Positions 32,175-41,753 of a DNA stretch of 64,000 nucleotides are shown in pieces. The DNA lies in contig OZ037926.1 of the NCBI GenBank assembly GCA_964035575.1, positions 1,054,001 to 1,118,000 on the forward strand, read 5' to 3'. The translations under genes were made by a program, and so were the position numbers. The notes beneath the pieces were generated by a model that worked only from the letters and a program-made list of their open reading frames with translations, searched no databases and was not told where the DNA came from. This DNA is from Rhynchopus sp. YZ270_cl-10 (lineage: Eukaryota; Euglenozoa; Diplonemea; Diplonemida; Diplonemidae). Each line of letters opens with the position of its first letter. Positions within the stretch are counted from its first letter, which is position 1.

Positions 32175-33356
32175 ATGGGAGAGGGTGAGAGTATTCCGAT
32201 GCTCTCTGGTGTGAACGGTGACGTGGCGTCGCCCAGTGATGTCACAGTTGAGCCAGGACTGTCGGAACCTACGCAACAGCAACAGCTGCATCACCGTTTT
32301 GGGAATGGGGCTGGGACGGCTCCCCATGTGGACTTCGGCAGGCAGCAGAGTGCAGACAGCAAGACGGAGCTCGTCCCTGAAGGCTATGACGTTACGGCTG
32401 CAGCAGCGACGCAGCCCGAAGGCACCCAGCCACCCCTCCCCAGCCCCCCCTCCCGCAAGCCGCCCAACCCCTGCATGGCTTTCTGCTTTCTAGCCTCCTG
32501 CGTCTCCCCACCCGAACGTCGTCTCGGCTTCGCACGCCGTCTCTGTGGCACAAACCTCCTCCTCACCCCTGTCTTCTGGGGTGGCTGGGTGATCTTCCTT
32601 GTAAACACAACCGTGATCACTGTCTTCGGTGCGTTCACCCCTGCGCATGAGGACTGGTATGCTCTGATCCTAGTGTCTTCCCTCTATGTGGTGACAGTTG
32701 CGATGCTGTGTAAGGCACAGTGTACGGATCCTGGTGTCGTGCCGCGTGGGGTGCAGCTGGAGGAGTTCCCAAACACACCGAACCTTGTGGAGGCGCATCT
32801 GGGTGGCACGGTGAACGGGATGTTGATTGATGTGAACGACTACGTCGGTGCGGACCCTGATGCAGAGGAGGAAGGACGTCTCGTTGTGTGGCGGTGGTGC
32901 CACACCTGCAAGGTGCACCGTCCGCCACGTGCTGCGCACTGCGCGTCGTGCGATTGGTGTGTGAAGGAGTTTGACCACCACTGCCCTGTGGTTGGGTGCT
33001 GTGTGGCTGAGCGGACCATCCGCTACTTCACCTTTGTGCTGTTGTTGCTGAGTCTGCAGTGTCTGATTATCTTCATCTTCAGCATGTACTACGCCATTGA
33101 CAAGGACTGGTCTGAGGTGAGCTCCGGCTACGACATCTGGAAGGTGCTCTGCCTCTTCGGCTGCGGGTTTGTTAGCTTCACAGGCGGCCTCTGGTCCTTC
33201 GCCATGGGAGCCAACTACGTCTACATGGCCTGTCTCGATCGCACACTCCGTGAAAAGGTACGTGGCCTGAGCCACGCACAATCCAAAAAACAAACAACCG
33301 GCTGCGGCAGGTGTACTCACCGCATGTTCGGGAAAGAGGCACCGTCCTACCTGTAA
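32175..33356 (+). CDS. DHHC-type protein S-palmitoyltransferase
   Basis: 393 residues, single exon; the ATG at 32175 follows the acceptor AG at once. The first 115 residues are polar and Gln/Pro-rich. TM1 is about 125-147, TM2 about 161-178. The Cys-rich domain spans about 241-276: CHTCKVHRPPRAAHCASC, CVKEF, then DHHCPVVGCC with the catalytic DHHC at about 265-268. TM3 (about 282-306) and TM4 (about 325-354) follow, with a short basic C-tail. The four-helix topology with the zinc-binding domain between TM2 and TM3 is that of DHHC enzymes, which transfer palmitate to cysteines of membrane-associated proteins. The usual DHHCPWVxNCVG reads DHHCPVVGCCVA here, and the downstream TTxE motif is not evident, so it is a divergent member. 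Which membrane it uses cannot be read. Confidence 0.92.
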   Translation: MGEGESIPMLSGVNGDVASPSDVTVEPGLSEPTQQQQLHHRFGNGAGTAPHVDFGRQQSADSKTELVPEGYDVTAAAATQPEGTQPPLPSPPSRKPPNPCMAFCFLASCVSPPERRLGFARRLCGTNLLLTPVFWGGWVIFLVNTTVITVFGAFTPAHEDWYALILVSSLYVVTVAMLCKAQCTDPGVVPRGVQLEEFPNTPNLVEAHLGGTVNGMLIDVNDYVGADPDAEEEGRLVVWRWCHTCKVHRPPRAAHCASCDWCVKEFDHHCPVVGCCVAERTIRYFTFVLLLLSLQCLIIFIFSMYYAIDKDWSEVSSGYDIWKVLCLFGCGFVSFTGGLWSFAMGANYVYMACLDRTLREKVRGLSHAQSKKQTTGCGRCTHRMFGKEAPSYL

Positions 33357-33358
33357 GA

Positions 33359-33400
33359 GGTGACCAAGCATGGGGCTTGGCAAGGCTTGGGTTCGTATCA
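33359..33400 (+). repeat. R1 hairpin module, CCAAGC/GCTTGG variant
   Basis: GGTGACCAAGCATGGGGCTT then GGCAAGGCTTGGGTTCGTAT. Arms CCAAGC and GCTTGG pair perfectly and differ from the common CTAAGC/GCTTAG pair on both sides. It starts three bases after the stop codon of the palmitoyltransferase gene. Confidence 0.75.
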
Positions 33401-33705
33401 ACGTTGGGAACGGGTGGGGGAAGGATACCTCTGGCGAGGAAAGGAGCGGGGGTGGGATGAGGGAATGATGCTCTGTGCATTTGTCAGAGAGAGAGAGAGA
33501 GAGAGAGAGAGGCGTTTCGGCGGAGCGTTTCCCCTGCCCTCAGGCGGGCTGCGGGTATTGAGTGGTGGGTTGTACTGCAAAAGCCTTCTCCCTTTTGTAA
33601 GGTGGCTGAATATGAAAGGGCTTGGTGTCATTTTACCTGATTTTTTTCAAGATGACTCAGCAGCGAGGCTACGGTCATCTTTTAAACCTGATCTTTTTAT
33701 ATCAG

Positions 33706-33822
33706 ATGTAAACCACGAAATGGATTGTAGGAACTGCATGGTTGGGTGTCCACCCCCCCGGTACAGCCGGTCGTTGTACCAAGGTACACTGTTCACGAGA
33801 GGGCTTTGTATTTCAAGGCAAC
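33706..33822 (+). repeat. Dispersed module R2
   Basis: Follows TTTTTATATCAG. Full-length copy ending CACGAGAGGGCTTTGTATTT. Confidence 0.85.
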
Positions 33823-34631
33823 TTTTTTTCCTCGGGGCAATGATATCTTAGGAAATCTTTTAGAAGACGTGAAGACGATTCTCGTGCTCCTCACTTCTCC
33901 CCCACACTATATCAATACAACAGGTTAGACCGTTCGGTCTGGGAGGGTTTGGGGTTTCTTCTTTCTCTCAGTTCAATCTTGAACAATGTCGAGAGTTTGC
34001 ATTTTGTCAAAAAAAAAAAAAGCAAGAGGTGTGGTCTGGGGGTGAGGAAGCGTTCCAACTTTTCAACCTCTTCCCAAATTTACCATTCGCAATTTTTTAC
34101 CCTCCCCCGTTTTTAGAATCAACAGAGAGTGTACGTTAAGGTTTTCTCTCAATACAACATGTTTTCTGCTTGAATGGTGCTTTCGGAAGTCGGTCAACGA
34201 CCTGTCGGCGACCTGTCAATATCAGGGGGTGTGTATAAAGTCCCTGTGTCAGTGACCTGTCAGCGACTTGTCAATATCGACCCCTCCCGGAGCATTGAAA
34301 TAGAAAGTGCTCGAATTTGGTGTGGGTTGCTGTGGCAGGAACACTGCCGGAGCCCTACTAGCTTCCCCCGCGCAGTGCGGTATCGAGTTTGTTACGCTTT
34401 GCGTTTTTTATTATGTTTTTTGTGTTCCCCACCGGAATAGAATACACGAGCCCTGCAGGGCCTGGTTGTTCAAGCTGAAATATGTGTATTAGTGGGTAAG
34501 GACAATAGCTGTTAACCCCCAAATGGATGTAGGTATAGCATGACTTCAGGTTCATGCACGGTGTTCTGGTCATGCACCAAAGGTGCACGTGTCGCGAGAT
34601 ATGTCGGTCAACCTTTTTTCCCATTTTTCTG

Positions 34632-34698
34632 ATAAATTGTTGGAGTAGTGTAGTTGCCTCGGTTGTGTTGCCACAGTTGTGCAAGCTCCACTGTGTTT
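34632..34698 (+). repeat. Dispersed module R6
   Basis: Near-identical to the intronic copy at 3723 and followed within ten bases by an R1 module. Confidence 0.85.
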
Positions 34699-34706
34699 CT
34701 TTAAAA

Positions 34707-34745
34707 GGTGACTAAGCACGCGAGGCTTAGGATCATACAAACTTT
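34707..34745 (+). repeat. R1 hairpin module, CTAAGC/GCTTAG
   Basis: AAGGTGACTAAGCACGCGAG then GCTTAGGATCATACAAACTT; a six-pair stem with a loop of about seven bases. Confidence 0.8.
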
Positions 34746-35111
34746 TCTTTAATTTTCGTAAAAAATGGCTTTCACCTGTATGAGGTGTAACCTCGCGTGC
34801 TCTAACAAACTTTCAACTTTCCATTTTCTCAGTCGTAGCCTTAAAACGAAATACTGACCCAATTCGCCGCGTGTGTATTTGTCGCCACCCACGTCCGGTG
34901 AGATGTTTGCGCCTTCAACTTCTCTTTGTACGTACTTCAGTTTCTGTTATGTTTATGTTCTTTGCTTGTGTCCAGGCTAATTATTTGGAAAGTTTTGACC
35001 AAAACAAAAAAAGGAGGTAGCTAGATCCGCACCATGTGTCCTGACAACAAAATAAAAGGCGGGGATGGAGGGTGAGTTGTTGTGCGTATGGGGGGGGGGT
35101 ATTCGTCATAC

Positions 35112-35624
35112 ACAACACCGCAACTAAGGCAAGGGAAGGATAAGACATACATCTGCCTATCCCTAGTCAATGCGGGGGAGATATCTTTTCTGTTCCGTTC
35201 TGCGCGCATGCTTCTGTTCCTCAGTCAGCAACACAACACCGCAACTAAGGCAAGGGAAGGATAGACATACATCTGCCTATCCCTAGTCAATGCGGGGGAG
35301 ATATCTTTTCTGTTCCGTTCTGCTCGCATGCTTCAACACCGCAACTAAGGCAAGGGAAGGATAGACACACATCTGCCTATCCCTAGTCAATGCGGGGGAG
35401 ATACCTTTTCTGTTCCGTTCTGCTCGTATGCTTCTGTTCCTCAGTCAACAACACAACACCGCAACTAAGGCAAGGGAAGGATAGACATACATCTGCCTAT
35501 CCCTAGTCAATGCGGGGGAGATATCTTTTCTGTTCCGTTCTGCTCGCATGCTTCAACACCGCAACTAAGGCAAGGGAAGGATAGACATACATCTGCCTAT
35601 CCCTAGTCAATGCGGGGGAGATAC
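35112..35624 (+). repeat. Tandem array of five hairpin-containing units upstream of the methyltransferase gene
   Basis: Units begin (at CCGCAACTAAGG) at 35118, 35239, 35339, 35459 and 35559. Spacing is 121, 100, 120 and 100, so the higher-order period is about 220. Each unit can fold as a nested hairpin: CCGCA with TGCGG, ACTA with TAGT and GGATAG with CTATCC. Longer units carry an extra CTGTTCCTCAGTCA segment. The array runs into a CACATC repeat and ends about 190 bases before an ATG. A two-unit copy lies before the gene at 60821. Confidence 0.9.
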
Positions 35625-35631
35625 CACATAC

Positions 35632-35770
35632 ATCCACATCCACATCCACATCCACATCCACATCCACATCCACATCCACATCCACATCCACATCCACATC
35701 CACATCCACATCCACATCCACATCCACATCCACATCCACATCCACATCCACATCCACATCCACATCCACA
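35632..35770 (+). repeat. Hexamer microsatellite (CACATC)n
   Basis: About 23 copies of CACATC, immediately after the hairpin array. It supplies a CA-rich tract ending in AG (35780-35781) before the methyltransferase start. Confidence 0.95.
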
Positions 35771-35812
35771 CAAACCACCAGAATTCATTTACACATTCTA
35801 CACGATCCGCCG

Positions 35813-36436
35813 ATGGCGTACTACTGCGACAAAGAGTACTGGAACAAGCGATACGCGCTCAACACACACCCCTACGAGTGGTACGTGGGGTACAAGGAGC
35901 TGAAGGAGATGCTCGAGAACACCATCCGGCAGGGGAGCCGGGTGATGCTGGCTGGCTGCGGGAACAGCAGGCTTGGGGAGGAGCTGTACGACCACAGCGG
36001 GTATACGGACCTGACTGGCGTGGACCAGTCTGAGGCGCCTATTAGCTTTATGATAAAGCGGAAGGGGACGCGGGAGGGACTGCACTACTTGCGTGCGGAC
36101 CTGACAGAGCTGCCCATGCCCACGAACACTTACGACTGCATCATCGACAAGGCCACCCTCGATTCATGCCTATGTGGCTCAGAGGAGGACACCTCGCACC
36201 GCACCACTCTCAAAGTGCTGACAGAGATCTCCCGTGTCCTCAAGCCTAACGGTGTCTTCATCTGCATCTCCCACTCGCCAGAGCCAGACCGACAATTCCT
36301 GTTTGCCCCCGAGCTCAACTGGACAGTGACAACGGACACCCTCGAGAAGGAGGAAGGCGTCGGCACGCTCACAGAGGAGTACGGTGGGGAGGACCACTCT
36401 CGTTACTATGTGTACCTCTGCAAGAAGAAAAAGTAG
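35813..36436 (+). CDS. EEF1AKMT4/METTL13-like class I methyltransferase
   Basis: 207 residues, single exon; ATG 32 nt after an AG at the end of the CACATC tract. The N-terminus YCDKEYWNKRY and HPYEWYVGY matches the YW..RY...YDWF opening of this family. Motif I is VMLAGCGNSRLGEELYDHSG (SAM-binding GxGxS variant, about 44-63). Motif II acid is in LTGVDQSE. The family signature IIDKATLDSCLCG follows, then a post-motif helix EISRVLKPNGVFICIS. Human relatives methylate lysines of eEF1A. Substrate here is inferred from the family. Length equals the catalytic domain alone, and the SAM pocket residues look intact. Confidence 0.88.
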   Translation: MAYYCDKEYWNKRYALNTHPYEWYVGYKELKEMLENTIRQGSRVMLAGCGNSRLGEELYDHSGYTDLTGVDQSEAPISFMIKRKGTREGLHYLRADLTELPMPTNTYDCIIDKATLDSCLCGSEEDTSHRTTLKVLTEISRVLKPNGVFICISHSPEPDRQFLFAPELNWTVTTDTLEKEEGVGTLTEEYGGEDHSRYYVYLCKKKK

Positions 36437-36660
36437 TTTTTTTTTGTTTTCCTCTTACACGTGCTGTTATTAGAAACTCGAATAATAAAGCCAACGTTTA
36501 ATCGCCTGGTACCGACTGTTCTCCCCCTTTAAAAATCACTTTCGCCAAAAAATCAGATTTCACGCACTCTTTTTGGCTGCGTTCAACGAGAATAATCTTA
36601 CCCCTTGAATACCTCTTGCATCGTTCCCCCACTAACCAACCACCCCTCACCCACCACACT

Positions 36661-37035
36661 ATGTCCGGCATGGAGCTGGATGCACCGCGCGGGGTCCCCG
36701 ACCAAGTGGTGCCGCAGGGCTTCGGCCGCGGGACCCTTGCCCCGGGTGCCAACATCGCCTTCCGCCCCGGCCCTCCCGACGGGTTGGGGATAGATATGGG
36801 GATGGCAGTCGCTTCTACGGCTCGTGTGCAGGCAGGGGAGAGAATCGACGCTGATTATGGCGCGGTGACCGAAGCGCGGTCGAGGCAGTTTGTCGCGCTG
36901 ACGTGGTCGCGGGTGGAAGAACGGAAGAGTCTAGTTTGCTTCTTGATCTTTTTGTTCTTTTTGTTGTGTATTACATCCAAGTATAGCGGCCGTCGCGACT
37001 GGAAATTTTTTTTTTGGTCGGGGAGGTCACGGTGA
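36661..37035 (+). CDS. Small hypothetical protein, possibly tail-anchored
   Basis: 124 residues. The first 88 codons are GC-rich with coding-like composition (MSGMELDAPRGVPDQVVPQG; VQAGERIDADYGAVTEARS). The last 35 lie in AT-rich DNA and encode one hydrophobic helix (SLVCFLIFLFFLLCI) plus a short basic tail. If real, it is a C-terminally anchored membrane protein of unknown function. The abrupt composition change could instead mark a missed intron. No clear acceptor AG precedes the ATG; the upstream 45 bases are CA-rich. It lies between the methyltransferase and NIPA genes, same strand. Confidence 0.45.
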   Translation: MSGMELDAPRGVPDQVVPQGFGRGTLAPGANIAFRPGPPDGLGIDMGMAVASTARVQAGERIDADYGAVTEARSRQFVALTWSRVEERKSLVCFLIFLFFLLCITSKYSGRRDWKFFFWSGRSR

Positions 37036-37387
37036 AGAAAATCTGAAAAATTTAACGGCCGTGAAATTTTTGTACATAAGAAAGGCGCTTTTTTTTCACG
37101 GCGTTTTTATTTTTCACGGCAACGACGGCAGTGGGTCGAGCATTTTTTTTTCCCATTTCCGTGACGTCCGTTTTACTTGTATGTAATACAAGTATGTACT
37201 ATTACGCGCAAAAAGCCGTTTTTTTTAAAGTGACTGAGGGTCATCTTTTTAACCTTGAGAATAGCCCACAGTTCCCAGCACACCACACATTTTCCCCCTT
37301 TTTAAGCTCAAACCCCCTTCTCCCCTTCACACCTCCCACCACCACCACCCCCACCCAGGTGAGAGAAGTGTCCCCGGGGCTACAACA
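37036..37387. other. Intergenic spacer before the NIPA-like gene
   Basis: 350 bp of T-rich DNA with short TTCACGG inverted copies. It ends in a CA/CT-rich tract and AG (37357-37358), 29 bases before the next ATG. No gene is seen. Confidence 0.6.
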
Positions 37388-38562
37388 ATGGGCTTGTGGC
37401 CGATAGGGGTGGGCCTGTCCCTGTTGGGGACGATTGCTTCGGGGTTGGGTGACAACCTGGTGCGCCTGTCGTATTCGAGAGTGGAGGGTCTCGAGAACAA
37501 GCCTGCGCTGTGCTGGCGGCCCTTCTGGGTGATGGGGTGGGGCCTCACCATCTTCGTGGACACTGCATGCAACGCAGCAGCGCTGGCGCTTGCACCCCTC
37601 GCACTGATCCTCCCCCTCGGCGCGATGCACATCTTCTGGGGCTCCGTCTTCGCACACTTCATCAACAAAGAGAAGATGGGCCTGCGGGATATGTGTGGCG
37701 CGTTGATCCTTGTCGCAGGGTGTGTGCTTGTTTTGTACTACGCACCAAGGGATAATCAGGACAGAACGTTTGACCAGACGTTGGATGTCATTACGTCAAG
37801 GCCGTTCATCCTAGGACAGTCTGTTGCGGCGTTTTTGGTGATCCTGTTTGTGTATGTGTGTGCCTTCGTGCATGTGGCACCATTGCGTACTATGGCTGAA
37901 CCTGCGCTGTCTGGTGTGCTCGGTGCAAGCAGCAACGTCATGCTCAAGCTCACGGAGTCTCTCGGTGAAGAGAGCGTGCACCGCTGGGAGTTCTATGTGA
38001 TGGCTGTTTCGACGGTGTGTCTGGCAGTGTCGCAGCTGCTCGCGCTCAACAACGCGCTCAAGAAGGGCGAGGCTGTCACCGTCGTCGCAATCGCCAACTC
38101 AGTCCTGATGGTCGGAGGTATGCAGGGGAGAATTTCCTAACACGTGTGTATTAAGAAACTATATTTGGCTGCGAAAAACACTATTTTTATTGTTATCAAT
38201 CAAGATCAGTTAACGGATGACATCGTCTAGTTTTGCCACACTTTCCCATTTCTCCAGGCTCGATCCAGGGGCTGGTGTGCTTCCACACGACACGACCGCC
38301 TACGACGCTGGAGCTTTTGATGCTGGTGTTGGGGATCTCTGTTGTGGTGGTGGGCATCTTCATCATGAGCATACGCAGACAGCAAGAGCCCGACGTCCTG
38401 GACCTGGACGAGGAAGTGTACGGCGCAGCGTCCAAACGGCGCCTCTCGGACTCAGCAAGCCCAACAAACTACAACACAAGCTACACGAACTGCAAAGCAC
38501 ACTGCAGCCTCAACGATTCCCCACACGACGGTTCGATGAACACCATCCAAGACTACGAGTAG
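37388..38562 (+). CDS. NIPA-like magnesium transporter (DMT superfamily), two exons
   Basis: Exons 37388-38117 and 38258-38562 (phase 1 junction, GT-AG, 140-base intron) give 344 residues. The chain has about nine hydrophobic helices: 6-25, 48-70, 72-95, 105-120, 140-165, a helix around GVLGASSNVMLKL, then WEFYVMAVSTVCLAVSQLLA, VTVVAIANSVLMVGGSIQGL and LELLMLVLGISVVVVGIFIM. The pattern VGLSLLGTIASGLGDNL at the start and the paired EamA-like halves match NIPA proteins, which carry Mg2+ across plasma and endosomal membranes. The C-tail is hydrophilic with an acidic DLDEEVYG patch. The intron splits the penultimate helix, and the peptide reads through smoothly once it is removed. Confidence 0.8.
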
Positions 38563-38654
38563 ACTCAAGAAATGTAGAAAAGTCTGTTTAACGCGAGCAA
38601 TGGAGTGTCTTGGGGATCCTCTTACAGCCTTTCGGCACATTTAAACAACAAAAA

Positions 38655-38690
38655 GGTGGCGAAGCACGAGGGGCTTAGGTTCATCTTATA
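38655..38690 (+). repeat. R1 hairpin module, shortened stem
   Basis: AGGTGGCGAAGCACGAGGGG then CTTAGGTTCATCTTATATAC; only AAGC/GCTT pair. Confidence 0.65.
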
Positions 38691-39464
38691 TACCTTTTCT
38701 ATATTGTTTTCTTGGGTCTGCTGCATTGCCATCTTTTTTGACGTTTTTCTTAGTTTTGCCCCTCCTCTTGTGGCTTATTTTTTTTTTGTTTTTTGGCAAG
38801 CCTTTTACATGCTGTATCACCATTGTTAAAAGATTTCCACTCGCGATTCATCTGCCAACTTTTCTTTGGCACTAGCAACTTCATTTTCATTTGCGATTTG
38901 CAAAAGACGTGACCAGCGCAAAATGGTTTTATTTTCAGGTGTTCAGTCCTTTTCCGGCACAGAGCCGTGTGTGAAATACTAGTGCACGGAACCTGTATAT
39001 GGGATGGAGGTGGGCTCAGATCAGAGGTGTCCTGATGTTCCTGTCTCCTGCCACTTCTCTGCCGCGTGGTACACTCTTCAAAGGTTGTGCCGACCACGGT
39101 ATGGGGGGAAGCACTGTTTGAAACAGAGATCTTTTGGTCAAGGTTAAGCATTCTGTGTGTGCCCAGGTTCTTATAAACTTTTCTTTTTTTGTATAATTTC
39201 CATTTTCTGCGTGTACTTTTTTTTCTGGGGGGTCGTGGGGGGGTTTCCTCTCATACTGTCCATCTCTGCACAGACGTTAGTTACTCTCAAAGCCACACGT
39301 TCCCCCTTTTTTGAAGCAGCACCCATACATTTTACATTGCGGATTGCAAAGAAAAAGGCTGCGACTGCCATTTTTTTTTCTTTTTTTTTAAATTCTTTTT
39401 TGTACCGTTTTTTCACCCACCCAACCGGACCCAACAGAGCCCATCTGGACCCACCTGGGGTCAA

Positions 39465-39595
39465 TTATGCCCAATTATACCCAATTATACCCAAGTACAG
39501 CCCAATTTTGCCCAATTACGCCCAATTACAGCCCAATTACACCCAATTACACCCAATTACAACCAATTACACCCAGTCACACCACTAGTACAACT
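39465..39595 (+). repeat. Imperfect 10-11 bp tandem repeat (CCCAATTACA)
   Basis: About a dozen units of CCCAATTA(C/T)(A/G)C type. A second shorter array with the same unit and orientation is at 40705-40770, flanking the TGTGTAC tract. Confidence 0.8.
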
Positions 39596-40122
39596 CAGGT
39601 GTTTTTGAGGGGGGCTTACCAGGGGGTGACCTGTTTTGCTTGCTCACACGGTGAGGTCCAGCCTCTGAGCGGGTCAAACGGGATACTCAACTAGAGGGTG
39701 TGACGACACCCGCTTTTCGGGTGTGGCACCGAAAAGTGGGAACGCCTATGACGGGCGGGTTTTGGTAACCGGACAGGGGACTGCATGCCTCCCATATATT
39801 TTGTGGCACTATATGCCCACTCAGCCTTCTTCCTCACATACGTACATAGGTCATTTTTACCTTGTAAAATTGTAACACTGGTGACATGCTTCCCAGCACA
39901 CATCAGCACATAAAAAACCGGTAAAAACACATGTAATCTGTGGTGGTCGAAAGTACAATATTCCTTCGACAATGCATTGTTTGAGCATTTGTTACCTGGA
40001 GAATATGGTCAGATCACTCTTCAGACCACCTGGCGTTTACTCCAAAAATAACACTATTTTTGACCGTGGAGTTTGTGTATCGGTACAGGTGATGGTTTTC
40101 GGAAGTTGGCAATCAGGTGGTT

Positions 40123-40368
40123 TGTGTACTGTGTACTGTGTACTGTGTACTGTGTACTGTGTACTGTGTACTGTGTACTGTGTACTGTGTACTGTGTACT
40201 GTGTACTGTGTACTGTGTACTGTGTACTGTGTACTGTGTACTGTGTACTGTGTACTGTGTACTGTGTACTGTGTACTGTGTACTGTGTACTGTGTACTGT
40301 GTACTGTGTACTGTGTACTGTGTACTGTGTACTGTGTACTGTGTACTGTGTACTGTGTACTGTGTACT
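40123..40368 (+). repeat. Heptamer microsatellite (TGTGTAC)n
   Basis: About 35 near-perfect copies. The open frames across it in several phases are an artefact of the repeat. Confidence 0.97.
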
Positions 40369-40376
40369 ATGCGGAT

Positions 40377-40470
40377 ATTGACCAAAAACGAGAACTTGTC
40401 CATTTCGGCAAATTGACCCCACCACTGGCCGGACGGATTCCGAAAATGCAAATGCCGGTGTTTAAAAGCA
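40377..40470 (-). repeat. Block shared with the CAF1 intron
   Basis: The inverse of this block (GGTCAATTTGCCGAAATGGA; CACCGGCATTTGCATTTCCG with small changes) occurs at 53391-53490. Confidence 0.8.
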
Positions 40471-41005
40471 GCGGGTTTACGCCATTTCTTGCAGGTCAAT
40501 TGGGGGAAACGGTACATGTGTCCTCCATCCTCGCATTGGAACCGCGGAGGTGCAACATCTGTGACCATTTACCAAGGCATCTTTTTCATCGCCGTTTTCG
40601 ATTTTATAATATTATGGATTTGTAGGGAAACAGCACAGAAGTGGGAAAAATTGGGGGTGTGGGGACCGAAAAGCAAGTCAAAAGTGCAAAAAACGGCATT
40701 TTTGCCCAATTTCACCCAATTACGCCCAGTTACAGCCCAATTACACCCAATTACAGCCCACCGACACCCGGAAAAAACGGTACATTTTTGTGATGCACTA
40801 AGACATCTTAAGTTTTGTCTTCAACCCATAGACATAGAGGGTGCAGACCCACAGAGCCGTGCATCGGTAACTCTTTTACGTTTCGCGGATTTAGGGGGGT
40901 GAAAACCAGGTTGGTAGTGCAGCCAGGTGCGGGAACATTTCCCGCAAGGGAGTGTGCATTTGCGAAGCAGGTGTGGTAAGTTTCTAAGTGGAACATTGCC
41001 CAATG

Positions 41006-41080
41006 TGTGTGTTTGATAACTAATAGGGGTAATTCTTGCGCAGAATGTGGCCCCAAGGTGTGTGTGTGTGTGTGTGTGTG
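41006..41080 (+). repeat. Dispersed module R4
   Basis: GTGTTTGATAACTAATAGGG then GGTAATTCTTGCGCAGAATG, followed by a GT repeat. A diverged copy follows at 41298-41366. Confidence 0.85.
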
Positions 41081-41705
41081 TTGTGTGTTTCAGTGCAGTT
41101 TACCTAGGTATTACGTGTTAATTAAGGCTGCACTTCCAAGGATCAGCCACAATCAACACCCCTAATACACCTTGTCACGCCTTATCCACAGTGGGTTTTA
41201 CAAACTTTTACCCGAGACCATTTTCCGGTCAATCGGGCCAAACTCGCTGAGGGGGTGTCGTTACTCATCTTATCCAATACGGATTGCTGTCCCCGTTGTG
41301 TGTGTGTGTTTAATAACTCGGGTAATTCTTGCACAGAATATGGCCCAATGTGTGTGTGTGTGTATGTTAGCGTTCTCAGCCTTTGAGATGACGCTGTCGA
41401 GCTTGTCTTTCAAAACCACAAAAGACAGGTTGTTTATGCGAGTGATCAGAAAGGCGTTGCTCCTAGGGGCAACACCTTACGCCCATGCCAGACAAATCTC
41501 TTCATTATTTAACGGGGGGGTGGGACAAGAACAGAACTGAACCGAAAAAAAAAAAAAAAAGGAAGAACAGAAAAATATCTAACTATTCGCGGTTTCGGAA
41601 AGGTCTTTTAGACAAATTTTTTTTTCTCCGTTTTTTTTTCTTTCGAAGCGAGAAATAGGCGAGGACAGTGTGGATCTCACACGAAAAAAAAAGCTAAGAA
41701 GTTAT

Positions 41706-41753
41706 AGTGGAGTTCATCCTCGGGTGTCTACACTAATACAACCAAGTTTTCAA
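41706..41753 (+). repeat. Dispersed module R5
   Basis: GTGGAGTTCATCCTCGGGTG then TCTACACTAATACAACCAAG; the best preserved copy. Confidence 0.85.

Larger units (their letters stand above)
33357..35111. other. Gene-free stretch with repeat modules
   Basis: Contains an R1 hairpin module directly after the palmitoyltransferase stop codon (33359-33400), a GA dinucleotide repeat (33487-33512), R2 (33706-33822), a degraded R2-like block (34520-34615), R6 (34632-34698), R1 (34707-34745) and an R3-like copy (34888-34926). No coding sequence is seen. Confidence 0.65.

Noticed and set aside
35118-35620. Tandem units as U1 snRNA or spliced-leader RNA genes
   Set aside because: A GGGGGAGATACC piece recalls U1 stem I, but there is no ACTTACCT-type 5' end, Sm site or donor GT; similarity is too short.
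35610-35790. His-Pro or Val-Asp repeat proteins
   Set aside because: Pure products of the CACATC microsatellite.
40054-40620. Cys-Thr-Val-Tyr-type repeat proteins
   Set aside because: Products of the TGTGTAC heptamer, open in several frames by chance.
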